A model generated the notes under the pieces. That model was not told where the DNA came from. It did not search any database and saw only the letters and a program-made list of their open reading frames with translations. This document shows positions 1 through 5,265 of a stretch of 5,265 bases of DNA, piece after piece (position 1 is the first letter of the stretch; every line of letters starts with the position of its first letter). A program made the translations under genes and the position numbers. The stretch comes from Chthoniobacter sp. (GTDB lineage: Bacteria > Verrucomicrobiota > Verrucomicrobiia > Chthoniobacterales > Chthoniobacteraceae): NCBI GenBank assembly GCA_025352865.1, contig JANXSB010000199.1, forward strand, positions 1 to 5,265, written 5' to 3'.

Positions 1-451
1 CCCGACCCTGCCAGTAGAACAGCACGAGGCAAAAGACAGCCGTCATCAGCGCGGTGGCGACGAACAGAATCAGCGCCACGCCCGCCAGCTTTCCGACGAG
101 GTATTCGAACCGTGCGACCGGCTTTGCGAGGATCGTGTAGAGCGTGCGGTCCTCCATGTCCTTCGGCAGCAGCATGGCGGTCGAGAGCACGGCGAGCAGC
201 ATCGTGAAGACGGACATCGCGCCGAGGCAGACATCCATCACCGTCTGGAGCTGGCCCTGGAACGAGAGCGAAGCCATCGTGAGCGAAAGGCCGATGAGGA
301 TGAGCCCGAAGACGAGCATGAAGTAGAACACCTTCTGCCGGACGAGATCGCGGAACGTGTTCGACGCGATGGCCCATGTGCGGCGGAGCGAGAAGAGCTG
401 GTGCGCGGAGGCGTGGGCTGCCGCGGCGGGTGCGGAGATTTCGGTGCTCAT
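1..451 (-). CDS. ABC-2 type transporter permease, partial (C-terminus beyond the left edge)
   Basis: This is the membrane subunit of an ABC exporter and presumably works with the ATPase encoded just upstream. Reading the minus strand from the ATG at 451 gives 150 codons before the window ends. A cytoplasmic N-terminus of about 40 residues is followed by hydrophobic segments near residues 41-62, 71-95 and 120-147. Between the second and third lies the motif LLPKDMEDRTLYTILAKPV (about 94-112), a P-K/R-D/E-x-E-D-R-T-L-Y-T-I-L-A-K-P pattern typical of ABC-2 family permeases, here followed by RFEYLVGK. The start is fixed by a four-base ATGA overlap with the ATPase stop. No strong Shine-Dalgarno is visible, so translational coupling is likely. 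The ABC-2 assignment is well supported by the motif and the partner gene. The substrate is unknown, and the gene is incomplete here. Confidence 0.85.
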   Translation of the reverse strand, partial: MSTEISAPAAAAHASAHQLFSLRRTWAIASNTFRDLVRQKVFYFMLVFGLILIGLSLTMASLSFQGQLQTVMDVCLGAMSVFTMLLAVLSTAMLLPKDMEDRTLYTILAKPVARFEYLVGKLAGVALILFVATALMTAVFCLVLFYWQGR

Positions 452-1302
452 TTCTTTGCGGCGGTCACGTCGAGGAAGTAGCGCTCGAGATTCTGCTGCG
501 GCTTGTGTGCGCCGAGCACGCGTGCGCCGCCGGCCTCGGCGCGTTCGCGCAATTCGGCGAGCAGGGCGGGCGAGACGTTTTCCAGCGTGAGTTCCGTCTG
601 GTTTTCGATCGAGATGAGATCGTCGAGCGGCCCTTCGCGGACGAGCTTGCCGTGGTTCATGATGCCGATGCGGTCGCAGATTTCCTGCACCTGGCTGAGC
701 AGGTGCGAGCAGAGCAGGACGGTGATGCCGCGCTGTTTCAGCCGCAGGATCAAATCGCGGATCTCATGCGAGCCCGCCGGGTCCACGCCCGCCGTCGGCT
801 CGTCGAGCACGAGCAGCCGCGGGTCCTGCACGAGCGCCTGCGCGAGGCCGATGCGCTGGAGCATGCCCTTGGAATATCCGCCCACCCGCCGGTCCGCCGC
901 GGACTCCAGCCCGACCAGCGCGAGCAGTTCGCGCGAACGGTCACGCAGCATTTTCCCGCCGAGGCCGCACAGCTTGCCGTAGAAATCCAGCGTCTCCGAC
1001 CCGGTGAGAAATTTGTAAAAGTACGGATTCTCCGGCAGGAAGCCGACGGCCTCGCGGCTCTCCACGTCGCGGCTGTCGCGTCCGAAAATGCAAGTGCGTC
1101 CCGAGGTCGGCACGACGAGGCCGAGGACGATTTTCATCGTGGTGCTCTTGCCCGATCCGTTCGGTCCGAGCAGGCCGTACACGTGGCCGGGCTCGACGGT
1201 GAGTGAAAGCCCGTCCACCGCGGTGATTTTTCCGCGCACAAAGATCGAAGGGTTCGTGAACTCCTTCGTGAGATTCTCGATGGTGATCGCTGGGGCGCCC
1301 AT
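448..1302 (-). CDS. ABC transporter ATP-binding protein (ABC-2 exporter type)
   Basis: This cytoplasmic ATPase powers the adjacent ABC-2 permease. Counting from the ATG at 1302 (284 residues), all nucleotide-binding motifs are present in order: Walker A GPNGSGKST (46-54, Lys52), a Q-loop region with the FLPEN form (88-92, glutamate in place of glutamine, common in this subgroup), an ABC signature GGYSKGMLQR (141-150, a variant of LSGGQ), Walker B LLVLDEP (163-169, catalytic Glu168), the D-loop GVDP, and the switch histidine in LLCSH (His200). The length of about 280-300 residues is normal. A GTG at 1332 would add ten residues. I prefer the ATG because GGAGG lies 11 bases before it and family homology begins about five residues after it (ITIENLTKEF). 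The stop overlaps the permease start. The gene begins 37 bases after the full-length sod reading frame ends, so it may share a transcript with sod. The transported substrate cannot be inferred. Confidence 0.93.
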   Translation of the reverse strand: MGAPAITIENLTKEFTNPSIFVRGKITAVDGLSLTVEPGHVYGLLGPNGSGKSTTMKIVLGLVVPTSGRTCIFGRDSRDVESREAVGFLPENPYFYKFLTGSETLDFYGKLCGLGGKMLRDRSRELLALVGLESAADRRVGGYSKGMLQRIGLAQALVQDPRLLVLDEPTAGVDPAGSHEIRDLILRLKQRGITVLLCSHLLSQVQEICDRIGIMNHGKLVREGPLDDLISIENQTELTLENVSPALLAELRERAEAGGARVLGAHKPQQNLERYFLDVTAAKK

Positions 1303-1313
1303 TCGCGTCAAAA

Positions 1314-1318
1314 CCTCC
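1314..1318 (-). promoter_or_regulatory. Ribosome binding site of the ABC ATPase gene
   Basis: The minus strand reads GGAGG here, 11 bases before the ATG at 1302. The spacing is slightly long, but this is the best Shine-Dalgarno match before any gene in the window, and it favours the ATG over the GTG at 1332. The GTG has only a weak AAGG in front of it. Confidence 0.5.
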
Positions 1319-1339
1319 GCTGGGACTCGCACACGCCGA

Positions 1340-2050
1340 TCAACCTTGCAGCTTCTTGAACCGCGCGCCGACGAATTCCCAGTGGATCACTTCCTGGAAC
1401 GCCTTCACGTATTCGACGCGGCGGTTCTGATACTTCAGGTATTACGCGTGCTCCCACACATCAATGCCGAGCAGCGGCTGCCCGCCGGTGCTCAGCGGCG
1501 AGTCCTGGTTCGGCAAGTTTTCGATCACGAGCCTGCCCTTGCGCAGGACGAGCCACGTCCAGCCGCTGCCGAAGACTTTCATCGCGCTGTCGCCGAATTG
1601 CTCCTGCCATTTCGCGAAAGAGCCGAAATTCTGCTCCAGCGCCTTCAGCAGGTCGCCCTGCGGGCCGCCGGTCCCCTTCTTGAGATGCTGCCAGAAAAGC
1701 GTGTGGTTGAAATGCCCGCCACCGTGGTTGCGGATGTCCACGGCGGCGTTCTCCGGCGCAGTGTCGAGATGCGTGACGAGTTCCTCGACGGTCTTGGTCG
1801 CGAGCGAGGGCTCCTTCGCGACGGCGGCGTTTAGTTTTGCCACGTACGCCGCGTGATGCTTGTCGTGGTGGATTTTCATCGTCTCCGCATCAATGTGCGG
1901 CTCCAGCGCGTCGTAGTCGAAGCCGAGCGCCGGCAGTTTGAAAACCTCCGGCGGCGTGGCTGCGGGCTGCGCAAGTGCACCCGATGTGGCGAGCGCGCCC
2001 GTGGTGAGGACGATGGTCTTGATGGCGTTGCGGCGGGAGAGAGGATTCAT
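1340..2050 (-). pseudogene. sodA: Tat-exported Mn/Fe superoxide dismutase, interrupted by an in-frame TAA
   Basis: The family converts superoxide to hydrogen peroxide and oxygen; this one carries an export signal. Residues 1-28 have a twin-arginine motif (SRRNAIK, 5-11), a hydrophobic stretch and an ALA cleavage-like site near 25-27, implying folded export by Tat. The SOD domain starts at about 36. All four metal ligands are visible: His61, His116 (in GGGHFNHTLFW), Asp197 and His201 (in DVWEHA). Tyr69 matches the conserved active-site tyrosine. The glycine-rich GGGH and Gln182 in NQDSPL resemble the Mn type, so metal preference is inferred as Mn or cambialistic. Codon 203 (1444-1442) is TAA where the family has the first Tyr of WEHAYYLKYQNRR. 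The same frame then continues YLKYQNRRVEYV...GARFKKLQG for 33 codons to TGA at 1342-1340. The ORF as read ends after 202 residues (1442-2050), losing the final helices. This is a single-base change, not a frameshift, and could be a real nonsense mutation or a sequence error. Confidence 0.85.
1442..1444 (-). other. In-frame premature stop (TAA) in the superoxide dismutase gene
   Basis: On the minus strand this codon is TAA, directly between GAG-CAC-GCG (EHA) and TAC-CTG-AAG-TAT (YLKY). Family members have two tyrosines after EHA, so the codon is one base away from TAC or TAT. Homology continues in the same frame on both sides, which rules out an indel. Confidence 0.9.
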
Positions 2051-2073
2051 GGTCGGAGAAGGGAAGGGGATTC

Positions 2074-2103
2074 CGTATAAGCGTGACTCCGCGAAAATGC
2101 CAG
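2074..2103 (-). promoter_or_regulatory. Possible sigma-70-like promoter of sod
   Basis: On the minus strand, CTGGCA (2103-2098, four of six matches to TTGACA) is followed after 18 bases by TATACG (2079-2074, four of six matches to TATAAT). The -10 lies 23 bases before the ATG, which would give a leader of under 20 bases. Such matches occur by chance, so this is tentative. Confidence 0.25.
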
Positions 2104-2123
2104 CGCGATGAGGGGAGGGGGAG

Positions 2124-2187
2124 AGTGCTCAGTGCTCAGTTGTCAGTGCTCAGATTCAGAAGGTGCGACTTCTGAGAACTGAGGACT
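2124..2187. repeat. Tandem 7-bp repeat within a nested imperfect inverted repeat
   Basis: Four consecutive 7-base units start here: AGTGCTC (2124-2130), AGTGCTC (2131-2137), AGTTGTC (2138-2144) and AGTGCTC (2145-2151), followed by a partial AG. The segment 2131-2145 is an inverted copy, 13 of 15 positions, of TGAGAACTGAGGACT at 2173-2187. Inside it lies a perfect 7-bp hairpin, TCAGAAG (2156-2162) and CTTCTGA (2169-2175), around a six-base loop. CTCAG (2149-2153) and CTGAG (2179-2183) can extend that hairpin across small bulges. TTTT follows at 2187-2190, but no plus-strand gene in the window precedes it, so a terminator is not the obvious reading. It resembles TCAG/CTGAG-rich intergenic repeats I associate with Verrucomicrobiota genomes; that association is from memory. 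Confidence 0.75.
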
Positions 2188-2274
2188 TTTCCTCCCACGC
2201 GCCATCCCGGCCAAACTTCGCCACAACCATGAGCGCAGTTGCGCGCGCCGCGCCGCGGTGACAAGCTTCGCGCG

Positions 2275-3498
2275 ATGACCAGCATTGATTGGGCGAAAGT
2301 CCGCGCAGACTTTCCGATCCTCGCGCAGCAGGTGAACGGCAAACCGTTGCTCTATCTCGACAACGCCGCCAGTTCGCAGAAGCCGCGCGCGGTGATTTCC
2401 GCGCTCGTAAATTACTACGAGCGCGACAACGCCAACGTCCACCGCGGGCTGCACGAACTCAGCTCGCGCGCGACCGACGCCTACGAAGGCGCGCGCGTGA
2501 AAGTGGCAAAGTATCTCGGCGCGGCGAGCGCGGAGGAGATCGTCTTCACGCGCGGCACGACCGAGGCGATCAATCTCGTGGCGCAGACGTGGGGCGCGCG
2601 GTTTGTGCGCGAGGGCGACGTGATCCTCCTCACGGAAATGGAGCACCACAGCAATCTCGTGCCGTGGCAGATGCTCGCGGAGCGCACGGGCGCGCGGCTG
2701 CGTTTTGTGCCCGTGGCGGAAGACGGCACGCTGGCGCTGGAGCGGCTTGGGGACTTGCTCACGGCGGAGGTGAAGATGTTCGCTTTCACGCACATCTCGA
2801 ACTCGCTCGGCACGATCAATCCCGTGGCCGAGCTGTGCCGTGCGGCGCGCGCGGTGGGTGCGGTCACGCTCGTGGATGCGGCGCAGAGCATCGGGCATCT
2901 GCCGGTGGATGTACGGGAAATGGGCTGCGATTTTCTCGCTTTCTCCGGCCACAAAATGTGCGCACCCACAGGCAGCGGCGCGCTCTACGGGCGGGCGGAG
3001 TTGCTCGACGCGATGCCGCCGTGGCATGGCGGCGGGGAGATGATCGTGACCGTGAGCTACGAGCGCAGCACCTACAAGAAAGCGCCCGCGCGCTTCGAGG
3101 CCGGCACGCCGAATATCGCCGGTGCCGTCGGGCTCGGCGCGGCGGTGGATTACATCGAAGGCATCGGACGCGCGACCATCTTCGAGCACGACCTCGCGCT
3201 CACGCGGCATGCGCTGGCGCGGCTCGGCGAGCTGCCGGGCGTGCGGGTGCAAGGGCCGCGCGACCGGCGCGGCGGGCTCGTCGGCTTCACCATGGACGCG
3301 GCGCATCCGCACGACCTCACCACTTTTGCCGACCAGCATGGGCTCGCCCTGCGCGGCGGGCACCACTGCAATATGCCGCTGATGAAAAAGCTCCGCCTGC
3401 CCGGCACCACGCGCGCGAGTTTCTATTTCTACAACACCAAGGTGGAGGTCGATCGCATGGCCGACATCCTCGCGGAAGCCGTCCGCTTTTTCGCATGA
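2275..3498 (+). CDS. sufS: Cysteine desulfurase SufS (group II)
   Basis: SufS is a PLP enzyme that removes sulfur from L-cysteine, leaving alanine and an enzyme persulfide for Fe-S cluster assembly. It has 407 residues, the usual length. Key residues line up with E. coli SufS at an offset of one: His124 in EMEHHSN (stacks on PLP), Asp201 and Gln204 in VDAAQSIGH, Lys227 in FSGHK (Schiff base), Cys365 in RGGHHCNMPLM (persulfide cysteine) and Arg380 in GTTRAS (substrate carboxylate). The N-terminal DFPIL and YLDNAASSQKP and the ANVHRGLHELS segment are also typical. The RGGHHC context marks it as SufS/CsdA type, not NifS/IscS. The ATG at 2275 matches the expected N-terminus; a TTG 36 bases upstream only adds non-homologous sequence. 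The Shine-Dalgarno is weak (GGTGA, 13 bases away). The gene overlaps sufU by ATGA, so the two are presumably co-translated and act together. Confidence 0.96.
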   Translation: MTSIDWAKVRADFPILAQQVNGKPLLYLDNAASSQKPRAVISALVNYYERDNANVHRGLHELSSRATDAYEGARVKVAKYLGAASAEEIVFTRGTTEAINLVAQTWGARFVREGDVILLTEMEHHSNLVPWQMLAERTGARLRFVPVAEDGTLALERLGDLLTAEVKMFAFTHISNSLGTINPVAELCRAARAVGAVTLVDAAQSIGHLPVDVREMGCDFLAFSGHKMCAPTGSGALYGRAELLDAMPPWHGGGEMIVTVSYERSTYKKAPARFEAGTPNIAGAVGLGAAVDYIEGIGRATIFEHDLALTRHALARLGELPGVRVQGPRDRRGGLVGFTMDAAHPHDLTTFADQHGLALRGGHHCNMPLMKKLRLPGTTRASFYFYNTKVEVDRMADILAEAVRFFA

Positions 3499-3959
3499 GC
3501 ACGGAACTCGATGAACTCTACCAGTCGGTGATCCTCGATCACTCGAAGCGTCCGCGGAACTTCGGCGAGATCGCCGACGGCGCGGTGCATGTGCATGGCG
3601 ACAATCCGTCGTGCGGCGACGAGATCGATCTGTCGGTGAAATTCGGCGCGGACGGCTTGGTGGAGGACGTGAAATTCAAGGGCATGGGCTGCGCGATCAG
3701 CCAGGCGTCGGCGTCGCTGATGACGATGAAGCTCAAGGGCAAAAGCGAAGCCGACGCGCGCGAGATGCTGCGCGCTTTTCACGACATCGTGACCGTGGAA
3801 GTCGCGGAGCCGCCGCGGATGCTCGGAGACCTGCGGCTGCTCGCGGGGGTGAAAAAATTCCCGCAGCGCGTGAAGTGCGCGATGCTCGCTTGGCGCGCCT
3901 TCGAGCAAGCCCTTGAGCGCAAAGGCGACGGCCCCACCGTCTCCACCGAGCCGCACTAG
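3495..3959 (+). CDS. sufU: Fe-S cluster assembly protein SufU (NifU-like sulfur acceptor)
   Basis: SufU is a small zinc protein that accepts persulfide sulfur from SufS and stimulates it; it was earlier described as a scaffold. The 154 residues are standard for SufU. The metal and sulfur ligands are all present: Cys40 and Asp42 in NPSCGDEIDL, Cys66 in GMGCAISQASASLM and Cys128 in RVKCAMLAW, nearly the numbering of Bacillus subtilis SufU. The insertion between the second and third cysteines that distinguishes SufU from IscU is present (about 80-118), and there is no IscU-type LPPVK motif. The N-terminal LYQSVILDHSKRPRNFG is also typical. The ATG at 3495 overlaps the sufS TGA (ATGA) and has no clear Shine-Dalgarno, suggesting translational coupling. 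The same frame is open far upstream through sufS, but that extension is a shadow without homology. The C-terminal tail after about 142 is unconserved. The gene converges with the next one at only 8 bases. Confidence 0.95.
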   Translation: MSTELDELYQSVILDHSKRPRNFGEIADGAVHVHGDNPSCGDEIDLSVKFGADGLVEDVKFKGMGCAISQASASLMTMKLKGKSEADAREMLRAFHDIVTVEVAEPPRMLGDLRLLAGVKKFPQRVKCAMLAWRAFEQALERKGDGPTVSTEPH

Positions 3960-3967
3960 AGATGGAA

Positions 3968-5215
3968 TCAAGTCCTGCGCTGGCGTTTCGTGACAAGCAA
4001 TGCGCTCAGACACAGCAATGTCGAAGTGGCAGGTTCGGGCACTGATAGCGAGATTGAGAAGATTGTGCCTTTACTAACAGAGCCGCCATAACGTGTCGTG
4101 GAATAAAGCGTCGAGCCATTAGCTGAGAATGCAATGTCCCCTGCGATTGTAGTTCCAATTGGACCACCCGGATTTAAGTGTTCAAGTGCGCTAAAGCCAG
4201 TGCCGTCGATATTGATGCCAAATATGATCCCTTCTCCGCTGGTTCCGCCGTATTGAGTCGCGCCATAAAGTTTTGAGCCAAAGATTGTCAGGGAATCCGT
4301 GGGAAACTGGCCATCGTTTGCACCGCCGATGAAGCTATGAAGAAGACTGAACCCGGTGCCATCGGTATTGATGCTAAAGAGCACTCCACTATTCGAAGGA
4401 CCGCCGGAATTGGTCATTCCAAATAACTTTGTGCCTATAAGTGTCAGTGAATTAAGGGGCTGTGCGCCGTCCCCGGCACCCCCATTGAAAATATGGAGTG
4501 GGGCATACCCGGTTCCATCCGTATTCATGCTGAAGATCGTGTCGCCGGCAAGGTTGCCGGTGCGCGTCATGCCAAATAGCTTCGATCCGGAGAGAACGAG
4601 TGAGCCAACCGGTATCGTCGCATTAAAAAAACTATGCAGCAAACTGAAGCCAGTGCCGTCACTGTTCATTCCGAAAATCGTTCCGCTGTTGCTACTGCCT
4701 CCATGGACAGTCATGCCGTAAACTTTTGAACCCGAAAGCGTCGGCGAGCCGGCAGGTTCACTGCCATCATTGGTGCCTCCGCCAAAAAAGTGAAGCTTAC
4801 TATAACCGGTGCCGTCTGTGTTCATCCGGTAAAAGATGCCGCCGCCGCTACTGCCTCCAGCTGCGGTCATGCCATAGAATTGCGACCCGGAAAGGGTCGG
4901 TGAACCAACAGGAGCAAAACCATCGTCAATACCTATGGTTCCATTGCCAAGAAAGTCGTGGAGCCGGTTAAAGCCAGTTCCGTCCGCGTTCATGCTAAAG
5001 AGCGTCCCATTCCCGATGCTTCCCCCGTAAAATGTGGTTCCATAGATTTTCGAGCCGAAGACCGTCAAAGAGCCAGAGGGAGTATCTCCATCATTTGGGC
5101 TTCCGGTGAAATCGTGTAAAGTAACCGTCGCCGACCGAGCAGTGGTTGCGAGGAAGCCGAAAAATAACAGCGATGCCGCTGATGAGAGAATGAGGGAGGT
5201 GCGGGAATAGTTCAT
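3968..5215 (-). CDS. Secreted PEP-CTERM protein with GloVer-like repeats, predicted 7-bladed beta-propeller
   Basis: This 415-residue protein of unknown function has a signal peptide at 1-29 (hydrophobic LILSSAASLLFFGFLATT, ending ARSA), then seven repeats of 48-56 residues, then a PEP-CTERM tail: VPEP at 392-395, a hydrophobic stretch and KRQRRT at the end. That tail marks proteins processed by an exosortase and sent to the envelope or outside. Repeats begin near 48, 104, 156, 204, 255, 307 and 359. Their shared core is S-L-T-L-x-G-S-K-L-Y-G-M-T, then GG, then a short strand and MNTDGTGF, then LLHSF. This matches my memory of the Gloeo_Verruco (GloVer) repeat family, found in Verrucomicrobiota and Gloeobacter. 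No catalytic motif is evident. The ATG at 5215 is well placed before the signal peptide, but no Shine-Dalgarno precedes it; the leader is pyrimidine-rich. G+C is visibly lower than in neighbouring genes. It converges with sufU. Confidence 0.9.
   Translation of the reverse strand: MNYSRTSLILSSAASLLFFGFLATTARSATVTLHDFTGSPNDGDTPSGSLTVFGSKIYGTTFYGGSIGNGTLFSMNADGTGFNRLHDFLGNGTIGIDDGFAPVGSPTLSGSQFYGMTAAGGSSGGGIFYRMNTDGTGYSKLHFFGGGTNDGSEPAGSPTLSGSKVYGMTVHGGSSNSGTIFGMNSDGTGFSLLHSFFNATIPVGSLVLSGSKLFGMTRTGNLAGDTIFSMNTDGTGYAPLHIFNGGAGDGAQPLNSLTLIGTKLFGMTNSGGPSNSGVLFSINTDGTGFSLLHSFIGGANDGQFPTDSLTIFGSKLYGATQYGGTSGEGIIFGINIDGTGFSALEHLNPGGPIGTTIAGDIAFSANGSTLYSTTRYGGSVSKGTIFSISLSVPEPATSTLLCLSALLVTKRQRRT
3971..4042 (-). 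other. PEP-CTERM sorting signal of the repeat protein
   Basis: Codons 392-415 encode VPEP, a hydrophobic segment of about 14 residues and a basic end KRQRRT. This is the three-part layout recognised by exosortase systems. It implies that the genome encodes an exosortase, which is not in this window. Confidence 0.85.
4043..5074 (-). repeat. Seven coding repeats of about 156 bp in the propeller gene
   Basis: The repeats span residues 48-103, 104-155, 156-203, 204-254, 255-306, 307-358 and 359-391; the last is a partial unit lacking the end strand. Similarity is visible at DNA level too: on the plus strand, variants of GCCAGTGCCGTC and GTATTGATGCTAAAGAG (encoding DGTG and the residues before it) recur about every 150 bases. 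Copies have diverged clearly, which argues against recent amplification. Confidence 0.85.
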
Positions 5216-5265
5216 GGGAGGTGGGAGGAGATCACAGTTTTTTATGAAGACGTGCGACCTGTTGC

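Larger units (their letters stand above)
2051..2274. other. Divergent intergenic region between sod and sufS
   Basis: This 224-base gap separates the starts of sod (minus) and sufS (plus) and must contain the promoters of both. It holds a purine-rich stretch next to sod (C/T-rich on the sod coding strand), a possible sod promoter, the repeat at 2124-2187, and a GC-rich stretch just before sufS. A ten-codon ATG reading frame at 2229-2261 is probably chance. I see no convincing sufS promoter and no recognisable binding site for an iron-sulfur or oxidative-stress regulator. Confidence 0.6.

Noticed and set aside
376..1206. Long plus-strand reading frame (276 codons) opposite the ABC ATPase
   Set aside because: The minus strand carries every ABC motif in order. 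The plus-strand frame is a by-product of GC-rich codon bias, with arginine/alanine-rich low-information sequence and no recognisable domain.
1442..1444. TAA reassigned to tyrosine, since no other gene with a visible end in this window stops with TAA
   Set aside because: TAA as tyrosine is known only from a few mitochondrial codes, not bacteria. Four other gene ends is too small a sample, and G+C-rich genomes avoid TAA anyway. A nonsense mutation or a sequence error is far simpler.
2156..2190. Rho-independent terminator (hairpin followed by TTTT)
   Set aside because: No plus-strand gene in the window lies upstream of it, the T-run is only four bases, and the stem is part of the larger repeat.
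2229..2261. Ten-codon upstream reading frame (MSAVARAAPR) before sufS, considered as a leader peptide
   Set aside because: There is no Shine-Dalgarno, no run of regulatory codons and no attenuator hairpins after it; it is easily chance in GC-rich DNA.
2143..3366. 407-codon minus-strand reading frame opposite sufS
   Set aside because: Its length depends on the GC-rich antisense of sufS. The composition is rich in Arg, His and Ala with no domain, and the opposing strand encodes a complete SufS with all active-site residues.
2289..3959. 556-codon plus-strand frame that would make a long N-terminal extension of SufU
   Set aside because: SufU homology begins at the ATG at 3495. The upstream part is an arginine/alanine-rich out-of-frame reading of sufS.
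4356..4721. Plus-strand reading frame of 121 codons inside the repeat protein gene
   Set aside because: It is an antisense shadow of the repeats, with no initiation signal or homology.
4043..5074. CRISPR-like or non-coding tandem array, suggested by the regular spacing of about 150 bases
   Set aside because: The periodicity is explained by coding repeats in one open frame with signal peptide and PEP-CTERM tail, and the repeat units are diverged.

Overview
The window looks like chromosomal DNA from a G+C-rich bacterium, most likely a member of the Verrucomicrobiota. Three things point there: a secreted protein made of repeats that resemble the Gloeo_Verruco ('GloVer') family and ending in a PEP-CTERM sorting tail, a SufS-SufU iron-sulfur pair, and an intergenic TCAG/CTGAG-rich repeat of a kind I associate with this group. 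The phylum call is inference; there is no rRNA or marker gene to settle it.

Layout. Positions 1-1302 (minus strand) hold an ABC-2 type exporter pair. The ATPase comes first in the direction of transcription, followed by the permease, which overlaps it by ATGA and runs off the left edge. Directly upstream on the same strand (2050 down to 1340) is a Tat-exported Mn/Fe superoxide dismutase gene. Its reading frame is intact except for one TAA codon where the family has tyrosine, so the last 33 residues are cut off. Positions 2051-2274 are a divergent intergenic region carrying a tandem 7-bp repeat embedded in an imperfect nested inverted repeat. Positions 2275-3959 (plus strand) encode the cysteine desulfurase SufS and the sulfur-transfer/scaffold protein SufU, overlapping by ATGA. 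Only 8 bases further on, in convergent orientation, the minus-strand gene 5215-3968 encodes a seven-repeat predicted beta-propeller with signal peptide and PEP-CTERM tail.

How the genes may fit together. SufS takes sulfur from cysteine and SufU receives it to feed Fe-S cluster assembly (the SufBCD scaffold is not in this window). Superoxide destroys Fe-S clusters, so an exported superoxide dismutase transcribed divergently from sufSU is plausible stress-related clustering, but no shared regulatory site is visible. The exporter genes follow sod closely and may share its transcript; their substrate cannot be told from sequence. The PEP-CTERM gene is visibly lower in G+C and appears unrelated.

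I see no mobile element, CRISPR array, tRNA or rRNA, and no convincing new multi-gene system. The observations most worth checking are the in-frame stop in sod, the intergenic repeat, and the closed-ring arrangement of the propeller protein.
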